The notes below the pieces were generated by a model, which did not search any database, had not been told where the DNA came from, and saw only the letters and a list, made by a program, of their open reading frames with translations. From the NCBI GenBank assembly GCA_900763885.1, contig CAAFLY010000108.1:1-19640 (forward strand): a DNA stretch of 19,640 nucleotides. The letters are read 5' to 3'. The stretch comes from Clostridia bacterium. GTDB lineage: Bacteria > Bacillota > Clostridia > Oscillospirales > CAG-272. Below, piece after piece: positions 7,403-15,742 of the stretch. Position numbers and translations under genes: made by a program. Within the stretch, counting starts at the first letter, position 1. Each line of letters opens with the position of its first letter.

Positions 7403-8398
7403 TTAGTCTCTTCTCTGATAGAAGATGAATGCGCTCAGGATACCCGCGACCGCGGCGATGATGAGGATAACGATGAGGAAGTACATCCACGACATGGCGG
7501 AGGACAGAACGTTGCCGTTTGCCTGTTCATATACGGTGGAAATGTATTTCATGACCTTATTATCCGACGAGGTAAACGCGTCGATGATGGTATAGACGGT
7601 GTTTACGAGGATCATCGGGGAGACCATCGGCAGGGTGATCTTCCAGAAGGTTTCCCAACCGGACGCGCCGTCGATGGAGCAGGATTCGTAGATAGCCGGG
7701 GAGATGGACTGGAGGCCGGAGAGGAAGATCAACATCTGTACGCCGCAGCGGTTGACGATATTGAAGATATTGTTCACCATCTGCACGACGTATTCCACGA
7801 TCTCGGTACCGATCATCATGCCGCGGAAGAGTCGTTCCACGTCCATGACCGATACGATTTCGGTCGCCTGGCTTGTTTCACCGGAACCGTCGTCGATACC
7901 CTGCGCGTTGGACATATAGTCGTTCATCGTGTTGCCGGCATCGATATCCGCGATCAGACCGGTGGTCAGGATAACGGGGATGAAGAAGATGGCACGGAAC
8001 GCGGCGCGCCCGGCGATCTTCTGGTTCAGGATGATCGCGACGAACAGGGAGAAGAGAACGATCGACGGAATGTCGAGGATGAGCTGCTTCAGACCTGCCA
8101 CGAGGGTGGTTACAAAGGAGGGGTCGACGAGGATGGCGTCGCTGTAGTTCTTCCAGCCGACCCACTTCAGCTCGTAACCGCCTCCCACGAGAATTTTGAT
8201 CTCGTGGAAGGAGTACTTGATGGAGTCAAAAACGACGGGGAGATAGATGAGGACGAAGCCGATGAGGAAGGGCAGAATGAAGAACCAGCCTGCTCTCGCC
8301 TTGCGGACATCCAGGGATGCGCCTTTTTTCTTTTTCTTGCCGGGAGCATTATCAATTTGAATCTTCTGCTTCTTCGGTGCTTTTGCATCTAAGTTCAT
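7403..8398 (-). CDS. sugar ABC transporter permease, MalF-like (pair 2)
   Basis: This 331-residue membrane protein is a CUT1-type first-position permease. It starts with a lysine-rich cytoplasmic tail (1-35), and the first helix is at about 38-58. The EAA loop is present as YESCSIDGASGWETFW then ITLP (237-257), preceded by the family-typical QMLIFLSGLQSI (221-232). A loop of about 50 residues (148-197, rich in Asp, Gly and Ser) separates membrane helices where most relatives have a shorter segment. The start at 8398 follows a GGGGAG site. It lies 17 nt after the DUF5696 gene, suggesting co-expression. It forms the heterodimer with the following MalG-like protein. Confidence 0.92.
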   Translation of the reverse strand: MNLDAKAPKKQKIQIDNAPGKKKKKGASLDVRKARAGWFFILPFLIGFVLIYLPVVFDSIKYSFHEIKILVGGGYELKWVGWKNYSDAILVDPSFVTTLVAGLKQLILDIPSIVLFSLFVAIILNQKIAGRAAFRAIFFIPVILTTGLIADIDAGNTMNDYMSNAQGIDDGSGETSQATEIVSVMDVERLFRGMMIGTEIVEYVVQMVNNIFNIVNRCGVQMLIFLSGLQSISPAIYESCSIDGASGWETFWKITLPMVSPMILVNTVYTIIDAFTSSDNKVMKYISTVYEQANGNVLSSAMSWMYFLIVILIIAAVAGILSAFIFYQRRD

Positions 8399-8415
8399 TC
8401 GTGCACTCCCCTTTC

Positions 8416-11400
8416 TTAGTCAATTCGGATGAAGTTGAGCGGTTCAACCTCGTAGGTCTTGCCGTTCACTTCGGTGGTTACGCGGAAGGAGTTGAAGTTG
8501 AGGATGAACTGTACGCCGCTCTCGTAGGTCACAAGGACGAGGGTGCCGCTGGCGAGCGCGTACTTTTCAGGAACCTCTTCCTCGTTCTCCTCAGCCTTGA
8601 TCACTTCGCCGAATTCGTTGAGACCACCGTTGTCGGTATCCTCATCGTCGGCGGTGGAGGCAGCTGCTTCGGCTTCCTCGACCTCGGCTTCCAGACCGTA
8701 CTGCTCCGCAAGACGCTTGGCGAGCTTTTCGGCCTTGGCTTCCTTTTCGGCCTTGAGGGCTTCCTCTTCGGCGAGGGCTTCCGCTTCTGCCGCGGCTGCT
8801 GCTGCATCGGCTTCCAGCTCATCTTCATCGGGAACCCGTTCGCCGGCGATGAATTTGTGGTCCACGATGTAGGAGGTCTGGAGATCGCGGGTTGCGTCGT
8901 TCAGCTTGGTGTAGTATTCCACTACGTCGTCCTTCCAGATCTCGTAGTTGACGGAATAGTACTTGCTGTTGGAGAAGGATTCCTTCAGACGGTTGGTGTT
9001 CTGGTAGGACAGCGTGAAGTACAGGGACGCGCCGTTCTCGATGGAGCGCAGGATCATTTCGTCGATGTCGCCCTCCATGTTGATGGCGGTACCGGTGAAG
9101 ATCTTGGAGCCATGGAGAACCATGCCCATGAACGGAACGCATTCGCTGGCCTTTACGAACCGGCTGGAGTCGAGAGCCACTTCCACGATGGTATCCGCGT
9201 AGGGCAGTGCGAACGCGTTGCCGCCGGAGATCATGACGCTCTCATAGTCGGTATCGAGCTGCTTTAAGAAGTTGATGGTGTATTCCTTGTTGTCCTCGCG
9301 GTGGTACGGCTCATCCTCGTCGAAGTCGGAGTTGAGGTCGGTACCGAGCGAACCCACGGAGATGTTCACGTTGCCGTAGGAGAGGTATTCCGGGCCAAAC
9401 TTCTTGTAGAAGCGTTCGTAGGATACCGGGGATACGCAGAGCGCGAAGGTTCTGTCGAAGGTCTGGGTCGCGGGGTCATACGCTCTTCTTCTGGTATAAC
9501 GGTCGTCGATGGTCTTGATCGCGTCTCTCTTTAAGGAGAAGCCGTCAAACAGATCACGGAAGTGGTTATACGCGAAGTCGAAATCAGGGTAAATCTTGAA
9601 ACCGGTCTGATTTGCGTAGGAAACGAGGTCCGCGAAGCCGTCCTTGCCGCCGACGACCTTGTTCCACTTCAGCTTGGCAGGATACGTGTAGTAGTCCATG
9701 TTGCCGTTGTAGTAACCGGTGAGACGGAAGTTGATGGAGCCGGAGACGCCCATTTCGGTAAGCTCCGCCTGCATGGTCTTGATGTCCTCGAAGGTGGTCA
9801 GCGGGGTATCCACTTCCACCGGGAAGGAGAGGACGCGCTCCAGAGTTTCGGTGGTGCCGAAGGTCTCGATGAAGAGCGGCAGGTTTTCGTCAGCGGATTC
9901 TCTCTTGGTGATGTAGCCGTGCTCGGTGAAGTAATCGCGGCAGGCGGTCGCCATACCCACGTAATCCGTCGGGTAGTAGTCCTTGATGCCCTTTTCGGCA
10001 GCGACGTTTTCGTCGGTCAGGAAGATATACTCGACGCGGTAGCGGTCCGTGTACTTCCGGTCGGAGGTAACGGTCCAGGACGCGGAGCCGGATACGGAGA
10101 TGGAGTCTGCCAGATTGTATTCATCGGACGGACGGGGTGTGAACTGCGCGTACACGGTGTTGTACGGATGCAGCGTACCGCCGTGTGCCGTCATCAGGGT
10201 GGCAAGGGAGTCGCCCTCGGTGATGATGGCGAGATAGCCGTTGGAGTAGGTCACAGGATCGGACGGGATGCCATCCTTATCCTCGAGCTTCTTCTTGGTG
10301 GTGGAAGCGGCGGTATCCGTGGAGGCGGCGGCTGCAGTGTCGCCCTCGCCCTCGGTCGGAGCGGCCTTGGACTGGAACCGTTCGGGAGCGATTTCACCGT
10401 AGTTGACCATATTGCCCCAGACCGGCCAGCGCATCACCTGGGAGTTGGTACCGCGGATTTCGTGATACGCGAAGTCGTCGCCGTACATCACGCCGGAGAT
10501 GTTGTAGGTCTGTCCCTTTACGTCCTCATAGCGAACGAGCGAGCCCGTGCCATCGGGGATGAGGGTGTAGCCGGTATAGGTGTTGGAGCCCGCGTCGAAA
10601 TACGGGAGGTAGATCAGGGTGTCGAACTGGAAGGCGGACTCGTCGAATTCGATACTGTTCGCCGGGCAGCTTACGGAGATACCGCGATCGGTGATGCTGT
10701 ATTCAAGAGCGACACGGAAACGCGGCGGGGCTGCGTCTGCGCCCTGATAGCCGGTCTCGCTGTGGTCGTAGTCGAGCTCTTCGTAGGTGTAGGTCGGGCA
10801 GTACTGCTTGATGATGCCCTCCAGCTCACGAAGCTCTCTGGCTTTGATCTCCGGGTCGCACACATACACTGCCATTTCCAGCGTGATCGGGAATTTGGAC
10901 TGCATTTCGATGATACCGCGCTCGGTCAGAGTCGGGTCAGCCGGGTCTTTCTTCGTATAGAAGGAGACGAGCTTTTCACGGAGCCAGTCGTTCTCGATCT
11001 GGGCAAGGATGAGGTTTTCAAATCTCGAAACCTCGATCATACGGGGCACGAGACGGATGGTCTGCTGTTCACCGAGGGTATATTCCACGCGGATACCGCT
11101 CTTGATGTTTTTGAGGGTGATCTGTCCGCGGAGAGCGGCTTCGGTGTAGGAGAACATCTTCTTGGACACATCATTGTTCTTGTAGTTGATGATGATCTGG
11201 GAGAGAAGCTCTTCCTTGACAGCGGGGGACGCGGTGGTCTGGGAAATGTCAATCGGGTTGGAGAAGTGCACCTGACCGGAAGCGGTATCCACGACGGCGA
11301 CTTCGCCCGTGAATTCCTCAAACCACATCTGGTAGCCCTTTTCCTCCTTGACGAGGATCATATCGGCGAGCTTCTGCTCCGGGTTGGCGTAGACCTCGGT

Positions 11401-11526
11401 CTTATAGTCGATCAGCGGATTATCCTCATCATCGACCTTGTCAGCCCACGCGGCGGCGGTCGGAACCGTCATCGCGCCGGCGAGCATAACCAGAGTTAAG
11501 AATGCCGAAAGAAATCTTTTCATCAT
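8416..11526 (-). CDS. secreted DUF5696 domain protein, glycoside-hydrolase-like
   Basis: This 1036-residue protein begins with a signal peptide (MMKRFLSAFLTLVMLAGAMT, likely cut near AAA/WADK, residue 26). LAGA stands where a lipobox would need cysteine, so it is probably not lipidated. Residues about 40-500 look like beta-sandwich modules (with YLPYFDAGS and LIPDGTGSLV), and 548-870 look like a barrel domain with SINFRLTGYY, KIYPDFDFAYN, VPFMGMVLHG and IENGASLYFTLSYQNT. The last segments resemble GH101-type barrels, but I assign no catalytic residue. Two low-complexity insertions stand out: 383-415, and a charged Ala/Glu/Lys coiled coil at 900-970 just before the final beta strands (SGTLVLVTYESGVQFILNF). 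An AGGAG site precedes 11526. The DUF5696 assignment is from family recognition; its function is not established. Confidence 0.8.
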   Translation of the reverse strand: MMKRFLSAFLTLVMLAGAMTVPTAAAWADKVDDEDNPLIDYKTEVYANPEQKLADMILVKEEKGYQMWFEEFTGEVAVVDTASGQVHFSNPIDISQTTASPAVKEELLSQIIINYKNNDVSKKMFSYTEAALRGQITLKNIKSGIRVEYTLGEQQTIRLVPRMIEVSRFENLILAQIENDWLREKLVSFYTKKDPADPTLTERGIIEMQSKFPITLEMAVYVCDPEIKARELRELEGIIKQYCPTYTYEELDYDHSETGYQGADAAPPRFRVALEYSITDRGISVSCPANSIEFDESAFQFDTLIYLPYFDAGSNTYTGYTLIPDGTGSLVRYEDVKGQTYNISGVMYGDDFAYHEIRGTNSQVMRWPVWGNMVNYGEIAPERFQSKAAPTEGEGDTAAAASTDTAASTTKKKLEDKDGIPSDPVTYSNGYLAIITEGDSLATLMTAHGGTLHPYNTVYAQFTPRPSDEYNLADSISVSGSASWTVTSDRKYTDRYRVEYIFLTDENVAAEKGIKDYYPTDYVGMATACRDYFTEHGYITKRESADENLPLFIETFGTTETLERVLSFPVEVDTPLTTFEDIKTMQAELTEMGVSGSINFRLTGYYNGNMDYYTYPAKLKWNKVVGGKDGFADLVSYANQTGFKIYPDFDFAYNHFRDLFDGFSLKRDAIKTIDDRYTRRRAYDPATQTFDRTFALCVSPVSYERFYKKFGPEYLSYGNVNISVGSLGTDLNSDFDEDEPYHREDNKEYTINFLKQLDTDYESVMISGGNAFALPYADTIVEVALDSSRFVKASECVPFMGMVLHGSKIFTGTAINMEGDIDEMILRSIENGASLYFTLSYQNTNRLKESFSNSKYYSVNYEIWKDDVVEYYTKLNDATRDLQTSYIVDHKFIAGERVPDEDELEADAAAAAAEAEALAEEEALKAEKEAKAEKLAKRLAEQYGLEAEVEEAEAAASTADDEDTDNGGLNEFGEVIKAEENEEEVPEKYALASGTLVLVTYESGVQFILNFNSFRVTTEVNGKTYEVEPLNFIRID

Positions 11527-11556
11527 AATATCTTTTCTCCTATCTCTCGTTATAGC

Positions 11557-13689
11557 TTACAACCGGAACGCGATTTCTTCCACGATCTGCGTGATGAACA
11601 GCACGATCTTCGCCATCAGAGAGGAGAAGAGGACGCCGATGAACATGATGAACGCCATACCCACGACGGTAGCGACGCAGGTCAGCAGGTTCTTGCCCAC
11701 GGAGTAGTCGTGCGTGACCATCATGCCGAGAACGACGAGGATGCCGAGCCAGAGGTACGCGAAGGAGTTCATCAGGGTCAGAATACCGGATTCGTTGGCG
11801 GCGAGGACGTGAGACAGCAGCGTGGACGGGAAAATCAGCAGGATCAGAGGGGTGAGACAGTAGCAGGAGGCGATGAAGATGTCTCTCATGCTGCCTTCAC
11901 CTTCAAACAGGGTGGTGAGACACCAGTTCGCGACGACCCAGAGGAGCAGAGGCGCGAGAACCGCGGTCACTGCGCCGAAGATGTCGGAATACGAGGTGTA
12001 CGGATTGAAGATGTAGCCCCGGCCGATGGAGTTGTAGAAGTAAACGAGGATGGTCGTAATCAGAATGACGGAGGCGGAGCGCATGGAGCCGCGATTTTCG
12101 TGCTTCAGATCCCAGAACCCGTCAAACGGATGGAAGATGACATGGAAGGCGTACAGGATCTCCTCCTTGAGACTCTTTCTGCCAACCTTGAGTGCCGCGC
12201 GCGTATTGACCTTGGCGGCGTATCCGAAGAATTTGCCGAGGAGGACGAACACCACGACGAGCACGACCGGGATGGTCCAGAAGTACTTGGACGCCCATTC
12301 CTTACGGATTTCCTTCCATGCTTCGGAGTAGTTCTTGGTTTCGTACGCGGACTTATAGTATTCCATAGCCTCTTCGTACTTACCCTGGCGGTACAGCGCC
12401 TTACCGATCTGGATATAGGCGGAGTCGAAGTTGTTGTTGCGCTTCAGGACCTCCGTCCAGTCCTCGATGGTCATATCGTATTTCCGTTCGTTGTCGTGCT
12501 GGAGCGCCTGCAGGAGCAGGTCGCCGTACTGGGTACGCCGGTATACGACGATGTTGTCGTTGGTTTTATCGAGGAGGAGGATCTTGGAGCCCTGGTACGC
12601 GATGGCTTCGACAGAGCCGATGTTGCCGGTCTGGATGCCGACGTCGCCGAAGACGAAGAGCAGGTTGCCGTTGTCGTCGTAGGTGAAGACCTTGGAACGC
12701 TTTTCGTCGATGATGGACCAGGTGCCCTCCGGACCGACCGCGCAGTCGATGACCTTGGAGGCGCCGACGATGATCGCGGTGGACAGGGTGGAGAATCCGA
12801 CCTCACCGGACGGCGGATAGAAGCCGTTACGCTTCATAACGTCCGCGCCGGACGCGTTGAGCTTCTTGACAGGGGCGTAGTCGGAGGATTTGTCCTTGCC
12901 GCGGATTGCCGCCTGCTGCTTGGATTCCTCGATGGAGGAGGTGGTCACGTAGATGAAGTTGTTTTCATCGATGGAGATGTTGTTGAACTCGGTGGAGACG
13001 TACTGCTCGCTCTGGGAGCGCTGTTCGTCGGTCTGGATCTTCCGCCACAGGATCTGGAGGGCGGAGATGGTGACCTTCTGCGCACCGATGAAGCCGTAGA
13101 AGTCCGCGTTGTCGTTGATGACGATGATACCCTGATAGGTAGTGGACGATACGACGAAGAGACGGCCGTACTGGTCTACCGCGCAGGCGACGGGCTTATA
13201 GATGGAGCCTTCCTCAAAGAGGTTGGATTCCGGCTTCTTGATGATCTTTTCGTAATTGCCTTCGATATCGAACTTGATGATACGGTTGTTGTCGGTGTCG
13301 CAGACGTAAATGTTGGTTTCGTTTACGAACACGCCGGAGGGATTGTTGAAGGAGTCCGGCACACCGTGCTCATTGGTGAACTTATCGATGGAGAAGAGGT
13401 AGTTGTAGTACCGGTCACATACGATGACGCGGTTGTTGGCGGCGTCCACGAGGTAGAGCTTCTGATCGGGACCGACGAAGAGGTCTCTCGGGTCGTCAAA
13501 CGCAACTTCCAGGCCCATGGAGGAGGAGGTGATCACCGAATCCGGGACGTAGGCGGCAGGAGAAACGAGCACGAGACCGTCGGAGGAGTAGGTGTATGTC
13601 GCGTAAGGCGTGGAGGCTGCGATCGCGGTCGGAAGGATGGTGAGAGCCGCCAGAACGGAGAAGAGTATGCTTTTGAAAATTTTCTTCAT
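11557..13689 (-). CDS. NHL-repeat/TPR/YIP1 membrane fusion protein
   Basis: This 710-residue protein joins three parts. After a signal peptide (1-24) come six or so NHL-type propeller blades (about 62-390), for example DPRDLFVGPDQKLYLVDAANN, NPSGVFVNETNIYVCDTDNN and DNIVVYRR. A TPR-like helical segment (404-460, with YIQIGKALYRQGKYEEAMEYYKSAYE) follows. Then there is a membrane helix (471-490), a basic loop with a HPFDGFWDLK motif (521-530) typical of YIP1-family proteins, and about five more helices to the C-terminus. The predicted layout puts the propeller outside and anchors it in the membrane. AAGGAGG precedes the start at 13689, ten bases after the MalG-like gene. It may scaffold the secreted partners; that role is inference. 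Confidence 0.85.
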   Translation of the reverse strand: MKKIFKSILFSVLAALTILPTAIAASTPYATYTYSSDGLVLVSPAAYVPDSVITSSSMGLEVAFDDPRDLFVGPDQKLYLVDAANNRVIVCDRYYNYLFSIDKFTNEHGVPDSFNNPSGVFVNETNIYVCDTDNNRIIKFDIEGNYEKIIKKPESNLFEEGSIYKPVACAVDQYGRLFVVSSTTYQGIIVINDNADFYGFIGAQKVTISALQILWRKIQTDEQRSQSEQYVSTEFNNISIDENNFIYVTTSSIEESKQQAAIRGKDKSSDYAPVKKLNASGADVMKRNGFYPPSGEVGFSTLSTAIIVGASKVIDCAVGPEGTWSIIDEKRSKVFTYDDNGNLLFVFGDVGIQTGNIGSVEAIAYQGSKILLLDKTNDNIVVYRRTQYGDLLLQALQHDNERKYDMTIEDWTEVLKRNNNFDSAYIQIGKALYRQGKYEEAMEYYKSAYETKNYSEAWKEIRKEWASKYFWTIPVVLVVVFVLLGKFFGYAAKVNTRAALKVGRKSLKEEILYAFHVIFHPFDGFWDLKHENRGSMRSASVILITTILVYFYNSIGRGYIFNPYTSYSDIFGAVTAVLAPLLLWVVANWCLTTLFEGEGSMRDIFIASCYCLTPLILLIFPSTLLSHVLAANESGILTLMNSFAYLWLGILVVLGMMVTHDYSVGKNLLTCVATVVGMAFIMFIGVLFSSLMAKIVLFITQIVEEIAFRL

Positions 13690-13699
13690 AAAGTCCTCC

Positions 13700-14572
13700 T
13701 TAGTCCTTCATACCGCTGGAACCCATCGTTTCGATGATGTTGGACTGCGATACGACGAAGACGAGGATCGGCACTGCCATCATAACGACCGTGGACGCGG
13801 CGGATGCACCGGTACGGGCGATACCACCCGCGGTGATCTGGCTGATTGCGTAGTTTAAGGTTTTGAGCTGCTCGGAGTAAATGAGGTTCGTCTGACCGGC
13901 GTTCCACAGACCCTGGAAGGAGTAGATGATCAGCGTCAGCCACGCGGGCTTGACCATCGGCATCGCGATCGACCAGAAGGTACGCAGCTCAGACGCGCCA
14001 TCCAGACGGGCGGATTCCAGAACCTCCGTCGAAACGTTGGTCTCCATGAACTGCTTCATGAGGTACAGACCGAGGGTAGATGCGAACGCGGGGATGATGA
14101 TCGCGAGATAGGTGTCGATCCAGCCGAGCCAGGACAGGGTGATGAAGTTGACAAGCCCTGTAACGGTGGCGGAGAACATCAGGGACTTCTGGATCAGGGC
14201 GAAGAAGAACTTGTTGCCCGGGAAGTCGATTTTCGCGAGCGCGTAGGCGGAGAGGGAGGATAACACGAGGTTACCGAAGGTACCGCCGACGGAGATGAGT
14301 ACCGTATTGAAGATGTAGCGCGAGAACGGAACCCAGGAGTCGCTCATCAGGTTGAAGAGGGACTTGAAGTTCTCCATGGTCGGATGGACCACGTAGAAGC
14401 GCGGCGGGAAGTAGAAGATCTCATCCATCGGCTTGAGGGCCTGGATGATGGTGTAATACATCGGGAGGAACATGAAGATTCCGAAGATGGTCAAAACGAT
14501 CGTGATACCAACGTCGCCGCCGACCGAACGGTTGAGGACAACTTCATGCTTTCTGGTACGTAGTTTTTTCAT
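13700..14572 (-). CDS. carbohydrate ABC transporter permease, MalG-like (pair 1)
   Basis: This 290-residue membrane protein has the normal length for a CUT1 second-position permease. The first helix spans about 23-45. The EAA loop reads EVLESARLDGASELRTFW followed by IAMP (183-205), the site that contacts the cytoplasmic ATPase. The usual ALAKIDFPG motif is at 111-119. It starts one base after the stop of the MalF-like gene, with AGGACA as its ribosome site inside that gene's end, so the two are translationally linked. The pair should serve the large solute-binding protein encoded upstream. Confidence 0.95.
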   Translation of the reverse strand: MKKLRTRKHEVVLNRSVGGDVGITIVLTIFGIFMFLPMYYTIIQALKPMDEIFYFPPRFYVVHPTMENFKSLFNLMSDSWVPFSRYIFNTVLISVGGTFGNLVLSSLSAYALAKIDFPGNKFFFALIQKSLMFSATVTGLVNFITLSWLGWIDTYLAIIIPAFASTLGLYLMKQFMETNVSTEVLESARLDGASELRTFWSIAMPMVKPAWLTLIIYSFQGLWNAGQTNLIYSEQLKTLNYAISQITAGGIARTGASAASTVVMMAVPILVFVVSQSNIIETMGSSGMKD

Positions 14573-14573
14573 G

Positions 14574-15518
14574 TCACTGTCCTACCTTTGCAATGAGTTT
14601 GGTAATCAGCACGTTACAGCCGATCATCATCAGGAACAGGAGGAAGGAGATGGCGGAAGCGTAGCCGACCTCCCAACGGGTGCCCTGATATTCGGTGAGG
14701 TGATGGTTCAGGGTGTACGCGACGTAGTCAACGGACGGGTTGCCCGCGAGCGCGGTAACGACCGGACCGAAGCCGAACGCGCCGGTGATGGAGAGGATCG
14801 CGCCGAACATCAGCTGCGGCTTCATGGAAGGCAGGGTGATGTACCAGAGCTCCTGCCAGCGGTTGCGCACACCGTCAATGGCGCCCGCCTCATAGAGGGA
14901 CTTGTTGATGCCCTGCAGACCGGCGATGAAGGAAAGGAACGCGGTACCGAGGGACATCCACAGCGCGACGATGATACACAGCGGCATAACGTATTTCGCG
15001 TTCTGGAACCAGAGGATCGGGGTGTCGATGAAGCCGAGCTTCATGAGGATCGCGTTCGCCCAACCGTAGGTATCGGAGGAGAACAGGGTCGCCCAGATCA
15101 GGTACACGTTACCGGAGATGGACGGCGCGTAGAAGATCAGGGTTACGATGGCGCGGATCTTCGGGGACAGCTCGTTGATGAACCATGCGACCACGAAGGA
15201 AAGGATGTAGGACACAGGTCCGGTGATGGCTGCGAAGATCAGCGTGTTTTTCAGAGCGGTGATGAACAATTCGTCATCGAGGAACAGGGTGATGTAGTTG
15301 TCCATGAAGATGAACTTCGGCCACTCCAGCATATTGAAGGAGGTGAAGCTCAGCACCAGGGAGAGAAAGACGGGAATGATGGTGAATAAGAAGAACAGAA
15401 TCATAAACGGCGCGATCATGAAGTATGCCGTTTTGTTCTTCCGAATGAGAAACCATGTCCATTCCGCTTTTGTCATCTCATGGCGGGTCTTGACTTGCTT
15501 TTCGGTATTCTTAGACAT
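14574..15518 (-). CDS. sugar ABC transporter permease, MalF-like (pair 1)
   Basis: This 314-residue protein is the first-position permease of the pair. A cytoplasmic N-terminus (1-30) is followed by the first helix at about 32-56, and the EAA loop is YEAGAIDGVRNRWQELW then ITLP (209-230). FLSFIAGLQGINKSL just before it is typical of MalF-like proteins. The start at 15518 has AAAGGAG seven bases upstream. It follows the solute-binding protein gene after a 224-nt gap and immediately precedes its MalG-like partner, giving the standard binding protein-permease-permease order. Confidence 0.95.
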   Translation of the reverse strand: MSKNTEKQVKTRHEMTKAEWTWFLIRKNKTAYFMIAPFMILFFLFTIIPVFLSLVLSFTSFNMLEWPKFIFMDNYITLFLDDELFITALKNTLIFAAITGPVSYILSFVVAWFINELSPKIRAIVTLIFYAPSISGNVYLIWATLFSSDTYGWANAILMKLGFIDTPILWFQNAKYVMPLCIIVALWMSLGTAFLSFIAGLQGINKSLYEAGAIDGVRNRWQELWYITLPSMKPQLMFGAILSITGAFGFGPVVTALAGNPSVDYVAYTLNHHLTEYQGTRWEVGYASAISFLLFLMMIGCNVLITKLIAKVGQ

Positions 15519-15742
15519 ATACGCTCTCCTTTACGAAAATTCTTGCCGGATACTATATATAATGTAGGTTTTTGTCCTCCGGCGGAGAAGTGCGGACACT
15601 TTGGGCCGTTCGCTGCCATATGTCGCGCGGGATCCGCGTCGGGCGGAGCTGTGCGCGGGCACCGGTGGACGGCGTTTTCCATGCGTCCTGCCATGGTCCG
15701 GGAGCGATGTACACCCGGACACACGGCGGGGGTCATGCAAAA
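15519..15742 (-). other. 224-nt gap between binding protein and permease genes, with a GC-rich hairpin
   Basis: A 7-bp stem (GTCCGGG/CCCGGAC, 15696-15720, loop of 11) lies about 25 nt after the binding-protein stop and has no T tract. Such a hairpin could stabilise or partly end the upstream mRNA, keeping the binding protein more abundant than the permeases. An AT-rich stretch at 15552-15566 resembles a -10 region, but no matching -35 box is present. Confidence 0.4.
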
